Shown here: piece after piece, positions 9,015-18,387 of the stretch
How the letters are laid out: every line of letters begins with the position of its first letter
How positions within the stretch are numbered: the stretch's first letter is position 1
Assembly (NCBI RefSeq): GCF_006715025.1
Contig: NZ_VFMK01000001.1
Location: 4,898,001-4,962,000 of the forward strand
Reading direction: 5' to 3'
Origin: Serratia fonticola
GTDB lineage: Bacteria; Pseudomonadota; Gammaproteobacteria; Enterobacterales; Enterobacteriaceae
DNA length: 64,000 bases
The notes under the pieces: generated by a model
The model's input: only the letters and a program-made list of their open reading frames with translations
Told to the model about the DNA's origin: nothing
Databases searched by the model: none
Translations under genes and position numbers: made by a program

Positions 9015-9033
9015 GGGAGGGGAGCCCCCTCCC
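9015..9033. promoter_or_regulatory. Hairpin between pilin and chaperone genes
   Basis: A perfect 8-bp GC stem with a 3-nt loop (GGGAGGGG/CCCCTCCC), located after the pilin stop and before the chaperone start. In fimbrial operons such a hairpin commonly protects pilin mRNA or attenuates downstream transcription, giving more pilin than assembly proteins. That role is inferred. Confidence 0.6.
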
Positions 9034-9041
9034 ACAGACCA

Positions 9042-9587
9042 TTACTGATACTGGATAGAATAGACCACGTTGCTGATGACGGTACCGGCAGTGGTAGCGT
9101 TTTCAGCGTAGTAGCGCACAATGTATGGCAGGGTAGTACTGCCCCCCGTCACATCCTTATAGGTCGTTTTGAGCACCTGGTTCTGGTTACCCGCCTCAAT
9201 CACCGCCTGAGACGAACTTGAGCCATCAAGCAGTTGCAAGCTGACGTTAGATGCGGTTCCTGACAGGTTTTTAAGACGTCCAGTGACTGCATCCACAGAA
9301 GCGCCCGCTTCAAAGAAAGCAGAAGCGGTCTCTAAGGTACCTTGACAGTTGTTCAACGCCATCACAAAGCCGGTATCACCGGCCGTTTTAGCGGCTTCAT
9401 CCAACTGCTTAACACCGACGGTTGGCAATACCACGGTCGCATCCGCAGTCTGGCCGTCAACAATAACGTCACAGGTATTGGCAGTCAGTTCACCATTGAA
9501 GGTGATGGTGCCGGTTGAAGCGGCCTGAGCCATACCGACTGAACCGAATGCTGCGACCAGGGAGGCAACGATTGCTAACTTTTTCAT
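9042..9587 (-). CDS. Major fimbrial pilin subunit
   Basis: A 181-residue type 1-like pilin. Signal peptide MKKLAIVASLVAAFGSVGMAQA, then a mature protein starting ASTGTITFNGEL. The conserved disulfide pair is at TCDV and NNCQGT, and the end YSIQYQ has the penultimate Tyr recognised by the chaperone. It is the first gene of the cluster and is followed by a stem-loop and the chaperone, as expected for the most abundant subunit. The spacer upstream (9588-9710) contains direct and inverted ATATCCAT repeats that may be an operator. Confidence 0.93.
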   Translation of the reverse strand: MKKLAIVASLVAAFGSVGMAQAASTGTITFNGELTANTCDVIVDGQTADATVVLPTVGVKQLDEAAKTAGDTGFVMALNNCQGTLETASAFFEAGASVDAVTGRLKNLSGTASNVSLQLLDGSSSSQAVIEAGNQNQVLKTTYKDVTGGSTTLPYIVRYYAENATTAGTVISNVVYSIQYQ

Positions 9588-9625
9588 ATATCTTCCTACT
9601 TACCTTGTATTGTTAAACCATTCTA

Positions 9626-9670
9626 ATATCCATTAAAATGGCATGGGGGATATCCATTAAGCATGGATAT
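9626..9670. promoter_or_regulatory. Direct and inverted ATATCCAT repeats upstream of pilin
   Basis: ATATCCATTAA occurs twice (9626-9636 and 9650-9660), and the second copy is part of an inverted repeat with ATGGATAT at 9663-9670 (5-nt loop). It lies between the pilin start (9587) and the regulator gene ending at 9711. This could be a binding site for a cluster regulator, or a weak hairpin after the regulator gene. No consensus is known to me. Confidence 0.4.
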
Positions 9671-9710
9671 ATCTCTGGTGTTAAAATATTTAACAGCGAC
9701 AGAATAATTT

Positions 9711-10097
9711 TTATTTAATAAATAACGACGACACTCTTTGATTATCTATAGAGTAACCAATTCCATGTATGTTCACTATAAAGTCATCAGGAAGGCCAAT
9801 TGACGCCAACTTCTTTCTTAATTCATTTACTGCATGCCATAAACGTTGATTGGATGAAGATAAGTTAATCTCATCCCACACATGTTTCATTATGTCATTT
9901 TTATAGATAATGGCATTTTGGCCATTAACCAGCAAATAAATAAGCAATCGCGTCTGAATCTCGTTTAGAGATATAACCTTGAAAAAAAGAGTATGTTCCG
10001 TTGACTCATCAGAATAATAAATGAGTCTCCGGTTGGCAATGTCGAATTGAATGTCACCATCGATAAGGAATCCATAAAGTCTATTTTCCATATACAT
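9711..10097 (-). CDS. Winged-helix DNA-binding protein (ToxR/OmpR-type), soluble
   Basis: A 128-residue protein made up almost entirely of an OmpR/ToxR-type winged helix: LNEIQTRLLIYLLVNGQNAIIYKNDIMKHVW, then the recognition region SSNQRLWHAVNELRKKLASIG and the wing FIVNIHGIGYSI. There is no membrane segment or receiver, unlike the larger ToxR-like proteins at 10811 and 36696. A start at Met3 (10091) is equally possible. It is upstream of and co-oriented with the pilin gene, so a role in controlling the cluster is likely but inferred. Confidence 0.75.
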   Translation of the reverse strand: MYMENRLYGFLIDGDIQFDIANRRLIYYSDESTEHTLFFKVISLNEIQTRLLIYLLVNGQNAIIYKNDIMKHVWDEINLSSSNQRLWHAVNELRKKLASIGLPDDFIVNIHGIGYSIDNQRVSSLFIK

Positions 10098-10804
10098 CTC
10101 GGATTATTATTTCGTTATAAAAAACAAAAATAACAAGCCTCCCTTTAGTGGGACATTATAGAATTAATTTTCACTATGGCAACATCGCCAAAATGATCAC
10201 ATTGCTATCACTCACAACGCAACAACAGCTATAAATGTCAAAAAAATAAATATTGGGAGAGTTTACAACTGGCGAAACCAAGCCAGGTTGGTATTTCTCA
10301 CACCCCTTTACTTCATCCTTTTTTAGTAGTCACAATCACCAAAGATTTACAATTATCAATATTAAAATCCAACATCATAAATATTACCAATATAATTCAA
10401 TGAGATACAATAACGCGCATCATTAAGAATTATCTGCTTTAAAGAAGCGATAGCGTCTCTATCGATCCCTCTGTTATTGGCTTTGGAAGCTGTCGATACT
10501 TTACTTCTTCCTTGCTGACGACATAAATACTAGCCTTTTGATGAGATTTTTCTTAGTGAAGAAGTTTTAATCCTGTAGCTCCCCATAAAAAAGCAGCAGT
10601 TTCATGATGTTGCTTAAAAAACTTAACTCTGGATAACGAGGTTCTTTGCCACTCTTAATTACGCTTTGTTCTCATTTAAGATTTCCATACAACCCATTGA
10701 TTTTAAATAACTAATAATAAAAGCAATGGTTTCCTCCACACTGAGGGCTTATAAACTATACTTTACCTTAGCCGAACTCGCCGCTGGTAAACCAAGGCAT
10801 TCCA
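10098..10804. other. AT-rich divergent intergenic region
   Basis: About 700 bp, strongly AT-rich, between the divergent soluble winged-helix gene and the ToxR-like gene. It must hold both promoters. I see a 6-bp stem near 10448 (CGATAG...CTATCG) but no convincing gene, terminator or inverted repeats like those of the fim switch. Confidence 0.4.
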
Positions 10805-11632
10805 TTGAAAATGAACAATAAAATCATTATTAACAATGCCATTTTGTACTTCACGGAAGAACACTGTCTGAGACCTCTCGGCGTCAGAGGGAAAGAAAAC
10901 GTCTTAAATGTTCCAGTTAGCCGCTGCCTACAATTATTGTTGCAACACCCTGGTGTAGTTATCAGCCAAGAAGAGTTCTTTCGCGAAGTGTGGCAAAAAA
11001 ATGGGCAATACGTCACGGCTAATACCCTCTATCAAAATATCTCGTTGCTAAGAAAAGGGATGCGGGAAGCCGGGCTCACTAAAAACATTATCAAAACCGT
11101 CCCCAAAGTTGGCATCGTGTTTTCAGGTACTGTTGAGATAATGATAGAGGAAGGTAATGAGATTGTTAATGACGAAGGCGATAGCACGCCGCAGGAGCAA
11201 GCAGAGAATAAAAATATAGCGGCCCCGATAGAACAAACGGCGTTAAAGCCCCGTTGGCAAGAAAACAAATTTTTACGCATCGGTTTAATGTCGGCGTTTA
11301 TCATCGCCGTATTCATTTTATTAGCGAATAACCGTTCTCAAAGCGCTCAGTTCTTTGCGACCCACAATCGAATCACCGCGATAAATCAATGTTCCGTTTA
11401 TATCGATAGGGATGACTTAGAGGTTAATGTGGAAGGATATGTGAAATCTTTACAAGCAAACAACGTGATTTGTAACCCGGATGAGTTTGTCTACATAAGC
11501 AAATCTCCAGCGCATAACGAAACGCTGGTATTGTTTTGCAATGTTCACTCAGGCGGGGATCTGAAGTGCTCAACCCGCTTTAAAATCGATAATCAACATT
11601 CTCCCATGACGGGGCTCAGACCACTCCAATAG
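10805..11632 (+). CDS. ToxR-like membrane-bound transcription regulator
   Basis: A 275-residue protein with three parts: an N-terminal winged helix (RCLQLLLQHPGVVISQEEFFREVW, NTLYQNISLLRKGM, KTVPKVGIVF; residues about 30-110), a charged linker, one membrane helix (FLRIGLMSAFIIAVFILLA, about 157-176) and a periplasmic tail with four cysteines. The architecture is that of ToxR/CadC regulators, which sense outside signals and bind DNA from the membrane. The frame opens with TTG (10805), which has AAGG 7 nt upstream; the ATG two codons later is the alternative. Paralogue of the protein at 36696-37493, but without a ToxS-like partner. Its stop codon directly abuts that of the convergent zinc-ribbon gene. 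Confidence 0.82.
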   Translation: MKMNNKIIINNAILYFTEEHCLRPLGVRGKENVLNVPVSRCLQLLLQHPGVVISQEEFFREVWQKNGQYVTANTLYQNISLLRKGMREAGLTKNIIKTVPKVGIVFSGTVEIMIEEGNEIVNDEGDSTPQEQAENKNIAAPIEQTALKPRWQENKFLRIGLMSAFIIAVFILLANNRSQSAQFFATHNRITAINQCSVYIDRDDLEVNVEGYVKSLQANNVICNPDEFVYISKSPAHNETLVLFCNVHSGGDLKCSTRFKIDNQHSPMTGLRPLQ

Positions 11633-11833
11633 TTAACGTACGCACTGGTGGACATTCTTTTTACACCTCGGGCACCAGGTATGGCATTGGCTCACCACAC
11701 TGTACAACTGGGCCCGGATCCGCTGATGGCATTCGGGGCAATTGACATAGCGAACGTCAACCAACGTACGCATGTCGCTCCCTTTATGCTCACTCGCCCC
11801 TTCTCCCGCTGAACCACTCGCTTCTGGCGTCAT
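11633..11833 (-). CDS. Small zinc-ribbon protein at end of cai operon
   Basis: A 66-residue protein with CPEC and CHTWCPRC motifs plus a final Cys, consistent with one zinc ribbon. The start at 11833 is chosen over the longer frame because AGGAGGAAGT lies just upstream and the longer version would run into caiD. It follows caiD by 64 bp on the same strand and takes the place where E. coli has caiE. I do not know its function. It may be a regulator, a protein-binding module or a small accessory factor. Confidence 0.7.
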   Translation of the reverse strand: MTPEASGSAGEGASEHKGSDMRTLVDVRYVNCPECHQRIRAQLYSVVSQCHTWCPRCKKNVHQCVR

Positions 11834-11897
11834 ACTTCCTCCTATTGAGAAAACGCGCTCGACACGACAAGGCGGTAAGTCGGGCGCGCCAGGATAA

Positions 11898-12683
11898 TTA
11901 CTTGCCTTTCCACTGTGGTGCGCGTTTTTCGGCGAAAGCGAGTGGCCCTTCTGACGCATCCTCAGAATGCAATACCGCCGGATAATGTTTCAACACGCCG
12001 CTACGCATATGGCGATATCCCTCTTCTATCGTTAACTCACCGGTCTCCCGGGAAATTTCCTTCACCGCCGCCACCGCTAACGGTGCGCTGAGGGCAATTT
12101 TCTGTGCCAACTCACGCGCGCAAGCCAGCAGTTGCTCACTGGCGACGACCTGATTGACAATTCCCCAACGCAGAGCCTCTTGAGCATCCATACGGCGGCC
12201 GGTCATCATCATCTCATTGGCAATAGCCGGTGGGAGCCGCTTCGGCAAGCGCAGCACGCCACCACTGTCCGGTACGATCCCCAGTTGGCACTCCGGTACG
12301 GCGAAGCTGGCATTCTCCGAACAGACGATCATATCCGCCGCCAAAGCGAGCTCGAAGCCACCACCGAAGGCGTAGCCATTCACCGCCGCAATCACCGGTT
12401 TATCCAGATCGAACAGTTCGGTCAGGCCCGCAAATCCCCCTGGACCGAAATCTGCGTCCGGAGCCTCACCTTCTGCAGCCGCTTTCAGATCCCAACCGGC
12501 GGAAAAGAAGCGTTCTCCCGCACCGGTAATAATAGCCACGCGCAGTTGCGGATCGTCGCGAAAAGCGATAAAAGCCTCTCCCATGGCAAAGCTGGTTTTG
12601 GCATCAATGGCATTGGCTTTAGGTCTGTTTAACGTTATCTCCAACACGCAGCCATTGCGGATAACCTGTAACGATTCACTCAT
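11898..12683 (-). CDS. caiD: Crotonobetainyl-CoA hydratase
   Basis: Hydrates crotonobetainyl-CoA to L-carnitinyl-CoA, reversibly, in carnitine reduction to gamma-butyrobetaine. 261 residues, the same length as E. coli CaiD. Enoyl-CoA hydratase/isomerase fold with oxyanion-hole motifs at SAGWDLKAAA and YAFGGGFELALAADM, and acidic catalytic positions in FELA and PECQLGIVPDSGG. It is the last recognised cai enzyme gene, 113 bp after caiC. Confidence 0.95.
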   Translation of the reverse strand: MSESLQVIRNGCVLEITLNRPKANAIDAKTSFAMGEAFIAFRDDPQLRVAIITGAGERFFSAGWDLKAAAEGEAPDADFGPGGFAGLTELFDLDKPVIAAVNGYAFGGGFELALAADMIVCSENASFAVPECQLGIVPDSGGVLRLPKRLPPAIANEMMMTGRRMDAQEALRWGIVNQVVASEQLLACARELAQKIALSAPLAVAAVKEISRETGELTIEEGYRHMRSGVLKHYPAVLHSEDASEGPLAFAEKRAPQWKGK

Positions 12684-12796
12684 ACAAACACTCCATTAAA
12701 TAAAATGATTGGGCAGGAAAGAATCGGCAGAACCTCTGCCGAGGTACGGTGATCTTTTTTCTTGGTATCACGGTGTTATCTCTGCGCATTGCCCCG

Positions 12797-14356
12797 TCAA
12801 CACAGGCTTTTTCTGATAATCTTCCCGGAGCAACTCCTCGGTAGGCTGTCGCGAAACTCCAGGAACGAAGGTACTTTGAATTTCGCCATATGGTTTTCAC
12901 AGAAACAGAAGAACTCCGCTTCACTCATCTGCGTACCGGGCTCCAGAACCACAAAAGCTTTAAGTGCCTGATCGCGAATGGCATCTTTCAGGCCGATAAT
13001 CGCCGCTTCTTTGATGCTGGGATGGCTGGAAATGATGTTTTCGATTTCCGCACAGGAGATATTTTCGCCGCAGCGCTTCACCATGTTGCTACTGCGATCG
13101 ACAAAATAGAAAAAGCCTTCGGGATCGGCATAGGCAAAGTCGCCGGTACGCAACCAGCCTTCCGGGTATAGCGTGTTCGCCGTTGCTTCCGGCAGGTTGT
13201 AATACTCCTTGAACAGCGTCTTGCCGGGTTGACCTTTCACCCACAGTTCACCAGTAAGCCCGGCCGCCATGGGATTACCGTCGCAATCCCGGATCTGTGC
13301 CTCATATCCCATCCCCACCCGGCCAATCGAGGGCCAGCGCCGTTTATCGCCGGGGCGATCGCCAATCAGACCCACAATGGTTTCTGTCATACCGTAGGAG
13401 CTCAGCAGTCGAACGCCAAAGCGTTGCACAAAGGCGTCTTTCTCTGCCACGGAAAGCTTGAGATAGAACAGCACTTCACGCAGACAGTGGTGCTTCTCCC
13501 ACGGCATCTGCGGTTGCATCATCAAGGTTCTGATCATCAAGGGAATGCATTCGGTAAGGGTTGCCCGATAGTGGCAAACCTGGCCCCAGAAGGCACGCGC
13601 ACTGTATTTCTCCAGCAAAACAAAGGTCGCACCCGCAGTAAAGGTCGGCATGGCTGCAGTACACTGGCAATCGATATGGAAAGCCGGCATTGAGGTCAGA
13701 TAGACATCATCCTCCCTGAGCGCACACTGCCAGGCAGTGTAATAACCGGCAAACAGCAAATTGTAGTGGGTGATCACCACGCCTTTCGGCCTGGAGGTGG
13801 TGCCGGAAGTAAACAGGATTTCTGCCGTGTCTTCAGCCGTGAGTGCTACCCAATGGGTCAATTGGTGTGACTGAGTACGCTTGAGGGCATGAAAATCGAG
13901 CGTTTCCAGCGCCATGGGATCTTCCAGAGGGGCATCGATCAACATAATTTCCCGCAACGGGGAGGCACTATCCTGCACGATCCGCGCATAGAGTGGGAAA
14001 TATGCACTCGCCGTCACCACCAACGCGGCCTGGCACATAGTGATGATATAGGCGCTCTCATCCTGCAATAAGTTGGCATTGATTGGCACCGTAATCGCGC
14101 CAATCTTTGCCAGACCAAACCAACAGAACATAAATTCGGCACAGTTATGCAGATGCAAGGCGACCTTATCGCCCTTCTCAATGCCGAGCGAAAGAAACAG
14201 ATTGGCGGTCCGATTGATTTCGTCATTCAGCTCCCCGTAACTATAGCGGGATGCTACGCCCTGCTGGCTCTCAACAATCAGCGCCGTTTTATCGCCAAAG
14301 CGCTCGGCCAAATCGTCCCATGCCTGGCGCAAGGTACGTTCACCGATCATATCCAT
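12797..14356 (-). CDS. caiC: Carnitine/crotonobetaine-CoA ligase
   Basis: ATP-dependent ligase that primes the pathway by forming the CoA ester of carnitine, crotonobetaine or butyrobetaine. 519 residues. AMP-binding enzyme motifs in order: the phosphate loop TSGTTSRPKGVVITH (about 175), YGMTETIVG (about 315), GWLRTGDFAY (about 395) and the C-terminal catalytic Lys in SGKIIRKSL. It lies between caiB and caiD in the operon, as in E. coli. Confidence 0.95.
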   Translation of the reverse strand: MDMIGERTLRQAWDDLAERFGDKTALIVESQQGVASRYSYGELNDEINRTANLFLSLGIEKGDKVALHLHNCAEFMFCWFGLAKIGAITVPINANLLQDESAYIITMCQAALVVTASAYFPLYARIVQDSASPLREIMLIDAPLEDPMALETLDFHALKRTQSHQLTHWVALTAEDTAEILFTSGTTSRPKGVVITHYNLLFAGYYTAWQCALREDDVYLTSMPAFHIDCQCTAAMPTFTAGATFVLLEKYSARAFWGQVCHYRATLTECIPLMIRTLMMQPQMPWEKHHCLREVLFYLKLSVAEKDAFVQRFGVRLLSSYGMTETIVGLIGDRPGDKRRWPSIGRVGMGYEAQIRDCDGNPMAAGLTGELWVKGQPGKTLFKEYYNLPEATANTLYPEGWLRTGDFAYADPEGFFYFVDRSSNMVKRCGENISCAEIENIISSHPSIKEAAIIGLKDAIRDQALKAFVVLEPGTQMSEAEFFCFCENHMAKFKVPSFLEFRDSLPRSCSGKIIRKSLC

Positions 14357-14396
14357 CTGTTACCTACCCCATCATGCATTGGTTATCCCCCTCTCC

Positions 14397-15614
14397 TCAG
14401 ACCGTCTTGGCCAGGCCTTTTTCCACCAATTGGGCGATATCCGTTTCGCTGTAGCCGATATCCGTCAGGATCGCGGCGGTATCCATGCCGTGCGTCGGCA
14501 TACCGCGCCAGATCTGGCCAGGGTTATTCTTGAATTTCGGCATCACGTTAGGCCCTTTGCAGTCACGGCCATCAATGGTTTGCCAAGAGGTAATCGATTC
14601 GCGGGCAAGATATTGCGGATTCTGCTCCAGCTCGGAAACGTTGAGCACTTTGGCACAGGCAATTTTCAGTTCAGCAAGGCGTTGCAACACCTGGGCTATC
14701 GTTCGGCTGGCTAAAAACGCATCCAGCTTGGCTTCAATCAATTCACCATGAGGGCACTCAATGCGGTGGATCAGTTGCGTTCCCTCGGGAATTTCCGGGG
14801 TATTGAGCAGGTGATCGATGCCCATATCCGTAAACATCTGCTGGATTTGATTGATACCCACCAACTCCATCACGATATAACCGTCCTGACATTGATAGAG
14901 ACCGCAACCGGCATAGTAAGGATCCTTGCCTTTGGTCATACGCGGACACATCTCACCGCCGTTGAAATAATCCATCATGAAGTATTGCCCCATACGCAGC
15001 ATCACTTCATACATCGCCACATCGATGCTTTCACCAACGCCGCTCTCCCGTACTTTATACAGCGCCGCCAGTGCGGCAGTGGTCACCGTCATGCCGGAGA
15101 AATAGTCTGCGGTATAAGGGAAAGCGGGCATCGGCTGGTCTTTATCGCCGTTCTGGATCAGATAACCACTGAAAGCCTGCGCAATGGTGTTATAGGCTGC
15201 CAGGTTGGTGTATTCCGGCGTACCATACTGGCCAAACCCGGACAAATGGGCGATTACCAGCTTCTTATTGTGTTGCCACAACAGCTCGTCGGTGATGCCA
15301 CGGCGGGCAAAGGCTGGCCCCTTGCTGGCCTCAATGAATATATCCGTGGTTTCCATCAGCTTCAGGAAGGCTTCCCGCCCCTCATCCTTGAAAATATTCA
15401 GCGACAGCGCATGCAGATTTCGGCGCGAGAGCTGTGGGTAATTGGGCTGCACCCGGATAGTATCCGCATAGGCCACGTTCTCGATCCAGATCACTTCAGC
15501 GCCCCACTCGGCAAACATCTGCCCGGCAAACGGACCGGCGATCTCAATACCGGAAAAGACTACGCGCAGGCCAGCAAGCGGGCCAAACTTGGGCATGGAT
15601 AGACGTTCAGACAT
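14397..15614 (-). CDS. caiB: L-carnitine CoA-transferase
   Basis: Moves CoA between gamma-butyrobetainyl-CoA and carnitine or crotonobetaine, keeping the pathway charged. 405 residues, a class III CoA transferase. The expected catalytic Asp is Asp170 here (PYTADYFSG), corresponding to Asp169 of the E. coli enzyme. The N-terminal GLRVVFSGIEIAGPFAGQ and LDSW-type flanks match the family closely. It overlaps nothing; caiA ends 73 bp upstream. Confidence 0.96.
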   Translation of the reverse strand: MSERLSMPKFGPLAGLRVVFSGIEIAGPFAGQMFAEWGAEVIWIENVAYADTIRVQPNYPQLSRRNLHALSLNIFKDEGREAFLKLMETTDIFIEASKGPAFARRGITDELLWQHNKKLVIAHLSGFGQYGTPEYTNLAAYNTIAQAFSGYLIQNGDKDQPMPAFPYTADYFSGMTVTTAALAALYKVRESGVGESIDVAMYEVMLRMGQYFMMDYFNGGEMCPRMTKGKDPYYAGCGLYQCQDGYIVMELVGINQIQQMFTDMGIDHLLNTPEIPEGTQLIHRIECPHGELIEAKLDAFLASRTIAQVLQRLAELKIACAKVLNVSELEQNPQYLARESITSWQTIDGRDCKGPNVMPKFKNNPGQIWRGMPTHGMDTAAILTDIGYSETDIAQLVEKGLAKTV

Positions 15615-15687
15615 AGCTTTACCCTTCTGATAAAAATCGAGTCACACAGCCCCGTGCCTGACGGCACGAGGTCTGCATCGGCGGAAC

Positions 15688-16830
15688 TTAACGGTATTTT
15701 TTGAGGACGGCACGGCCCAGCGTGAGGATCTGCATTTCGTCCGAACCTCCAGAGACACGATCAACACGCAGATCGCGCCAGAAGCGCGTAATACGGTGTT
15801 CACCGGCAATCCCGATCCCCCCCAGCACCTGCATTGCGCTATCTACCACCTCAAACGCGGCATTGGCACAGTAGTATTTGCACATTGCTGCATCGCCGGA
15901 GGTCATCAAACCGTTGTCACTTTTCCAGGCGGCTTCAAACAGCATGTTTTTCATCGCGTTAAGCTTGATGGCCATATGGGCGAACTTTTCCTGTATCAAT
16001 TGGAAACGGCCAATGGTTTCTCCGAACTGTACCCGTTGATTGGCATAGCGCGCCGCGTCTTCGAAGGCGCAATAAGCGGTGCCATAATTGGTCAGCGCCA
16101 CGATAAAACGTTCGTGATCGAATTCCTCTTTCACCCGATTAAAGCCGTTGCCTTCACGACCAAACAGGTCTTTTTCTTCCAACTCCACATTGTCAAACAC
16201 CACCTCGCAGCAGCTGTCCATGCGCAGCCCCAATTTCTCCAACTTGTTTACCTTCACGCCTGGCAGGCTCATATCGACAAACCATTCGGAGAAAATCGCT
16301 TTGTCCGGCGAAGCCGCGTCGCGCGCCATCACGACCAGATAAGGGGTGTAGGCACTGCTGGTAATAAAGCATTTGCTGCCAGTGAGATAGACTTTGCCAT
16401 TCTTGCGTGTGTAGTGAGTCTGCAGGCTGCCAACGTCTGAACCGGCCCCCGGCTCGGTGATCGCCGAGTTCCACATCTGTTTACCCGTGCCACGGAACGC
16501 CATGATCTTATCGATCTGTTCCGCAGATCCTTCGCGCAATACGGTGTTGAATCCCCCCGGTAACTGATAGAGCACATAGGTGGGTGCCCCCAGGCGCCCC
16601 AGCTCTGCCCATACCGCCGCCAGAGTGACAAAACCGGCATCCAGTCCCCCTTGCTCTTCCGGTAATAACAGGCTATCGAGCCCCATATCCGCCAACGCCT
16701 TCACAAAACGTTCCGGGTATTCGCTGTTGCGATCGCATTCAGCAAAGTAGGCTTCCCAGTTTTCCTGCGCCATCAGATCGCGAATGCCCGCGACGAATAA
16801 TTCCTGTTCGTCATTCAGTGCAAAATCCAT
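15688..16830 (-). CDS. caiA: Crotonobetainyl-CoA reductase
   Basis: Flavoprotein of the acyl-CoA dehydrogenase family that reduces crotonobetainyl-CoA to gamma-butyrobetainyl-CoA. 380 residues, the standard length. Family motifs: NSAITEPGAGSDVGS (about 118-132, FAD/substrate side), RFQLIQEKFAHM and QVLGGIGIAGEHRITRFWRDLRV near the end. Electrons are expected to come through the FixAB flavoproteins encoded divergently at 19132-20858. Second gene of the cai operon, 33 bp after caiT. Confidence 0.95.
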   Translation of the reverse strand: MDFALNDEQELFVAGIRDLMAQENWEAYFAECDRNSEYPERFVKALADMGLDSLLLPEEQGGLDAGFVTLAAVWAELGRLGAPTYVLYQLPGGFNTVLREGSAEQIDKIMAFRGTGKQMWNSAITEPGAGSDVGSLQTHYTRKNGKVYLTGSKCFITSSAYTPYLVVMARDAASPDKAIFSEWFVDMSLPGVKVNKLEKLGLRMDSCCEVVFDNVELEEKDLFGREGNGFNRVKEEFDHERFIVALTNYGTAYCAFEDAARYANQRVQFGETIGRFQLIQEKFAHMAIKLNAMKNMLFEAAWKSDNGLMTSGDAAMCKYYCANAAFEVVDSAMQVLGGIGIAGEHRITRFWRDLRVDRVSGGSDEMQILTLGRAVLKKYR

Positions 16831-16863
16831 ATTCCAGACCTCGTAGTTATCAGAGTGAAAAGA

Positions 16864-18387
16864 TCAGTATTTCCAGTGCGTGGATCGGGCATCTTTCAGG
16901 AAAGACACCGTAATCAGGATGTTGACGAAGAACAGCGGACATCCTCCGGCGATAATCGCCGTCTGAATCGGTTTCAGCCCGCCAAGCGCCAGCAGAATGA
17001 TGCCTATCACCCCGACCAGCACCGACCAACCGACACGCACCCACACCGGTGGCTCTTCATCGCTGTTCACCTCTCGACAGGTGGACATCGCCAGGGTGTA
17101 GGAACAGGCGTTAATCAAGGTGACGGTGGCAATAAAGCACAGGATAAAGAAGGCCCACATCGTCACGGTGCTCATCGGCAAGGCCGCCCAGGTTTCGATG
17201 ATGGCGCGCGCGACGCCGTGGGTTTCAATGGTATGCGGCAGATCGACCAGCCCTTTATTCATCAGCGAAAGCGTATTGCTGCCCAGAATGGTCCACAGCA
17301 ACCAGGTCGACGCCGTCAGGCCCCCTACCATGCCAAGGCAGAGCTGGCGAACCGTACGCCCTTTGGAGATACGCGCCAGGAAAATACACATCTGGATGCC
17401 GTAAACGATCCACCAGGCCCAATAGAAAACGGTCCAGGATTGCGGGAAGCCGCCCTGACCTACCGCATCGGTATAGAACAGCATGCGACCGACATTCATC
17501 AGCAGCACGCCGACCGAGTCGGTGAAGTAGTTGACGGTGAAACTGGTCGCACCGATGATCAGTACCCAGGCCAGCAGGATCAGACTGAGATAGTTGCGAA
17601 TATCACTGGCGGTTTTCACCCCTTTCTGTAGACCAAAGGCAACGCAAATGGCGTTAAACACCACCCAACAGGCAATGATCAACGCATCCAGCTCCAGCGT
17701 ATGAGGCACGCCAAACAGGTAATTGATGCATTCGGTCACCAACGGCGTCGCCAGGCCCAGACTGGTACCCATCGCCAGGATCAAGGCCACCAGATAGAGG
17801 TTATCCACCACGGTACCGAATATCCCCTTGCAGCGCTTCTCGCCGAACAGAGGGACCAGCGTGCCACTTGGGCGCACCACGTTGATTTTGCGTACGAACA
17901 GGAAGTAACCAAAGGCTACCGCCAGGAAGCTATAGGTTGCCCAAGGCAGTGGGCCCCAGTGGAACAGGCTGTAGGCCAGCCCCAAATCCTTGGCCGCTTT
18001 GGAAAACGGTACCAGATCGAATGGCGGTGAAGAGACATAGTAATAAATCTCAATGGATCCCCAGAACAGTACCGCCGCCGACGTGCAGGAGGCAAACATC
18101 ATAAAGATCCAGCTCAAGGTACTGAATTCCGGCGGTTCATCCCCCAGGCGGCGCTGGGCAAAAGGCCCAAATACCAGCCAGAACCAGCCGGCAAACATCA
18201 CCACCATGTACCACTCGAAGGCCCAGCCCCATTGGTAGGTAATGTAGTTGAACACCGCATTGATGACCGCGTTAGAAGCCTCTAAATCGCGAACAGTCAG
18301 GTAACAGAGCAACGCCACGATAATCAAGGACGGGAAAAAGACTTTGGGCTCAATCCCTATTTTTCGTTTACTGGTTTCAGTCTTCAT
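16864..18387 (-). CDS. caiT: L-carnitine/gamma-butyrobetaine antiporter
   Basis: Inner-membrane BCCT-family exchanger that imports carnitine and exports the product gamma-butyrobetaine. 507 residues with about 12 hydrophobic helices. The substrate-binding Trp-rich helix shows FYWAWWIVYGIQMCIFLARIS (about 320-340). It is the first gene of the operon caiT-A-B-C-D, transcribed away from fixA. Confidence 0.96.
   Translation of the reverse strand: MKTETSKRKIGIEPKVFFPSLIIVALLCYLTVRDLEASNAVINAVFNYITYQWGWAFEWYMVVMFAGWFWLVFGPFAQRRLGDEPPEFSTLSWIFMMFASCTSAAVLFWGSIEIYYYVSSPPFDLVPFSKAAKDLGLAYSLFHWGPLPWATYSFLAVAFGYFLFVRKINVVRPSGTLVPLFGEKRCKGIFGTVVDNLYLVALILAMGTSLGLATPLVTECINYLFGVPHTLELDALIIACWVVFNAICVAFGLQKGVKTASDIRNYLSLILLAWVLIIGATSFTVNYFTDSVGVLLMNVGRMLFYTDAVGQGGFPQSWTVFYWAWWIVYGIQMCIFLARISKGRTVRQLCLGMVGGLTASTWLLWTILGSNTLSLMNKGLVDLPHTIETHGVARAIIETWAALPMSTVTMWAFFILCFIATVTLINACSYTLAMSTCREVNSDEEPPVWVRVGWSVLVGVIGIILLALGGLKPIQTAIIAGGCPLFFVNILITVSFLKDARSTHWKY

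Noticed and set aside
14748..15602. A 284-codon plus-strand frame opposite caiB
   Set aside because: Shadow of the highly conserved caiB frame, with no domain features.
16855..17631. A 258-codon plus-strand frame opposite caiT
   Set aside because: Rich in Gln, His and Arg, typical of the reverse of a membrane protein gene; caiT is certain.
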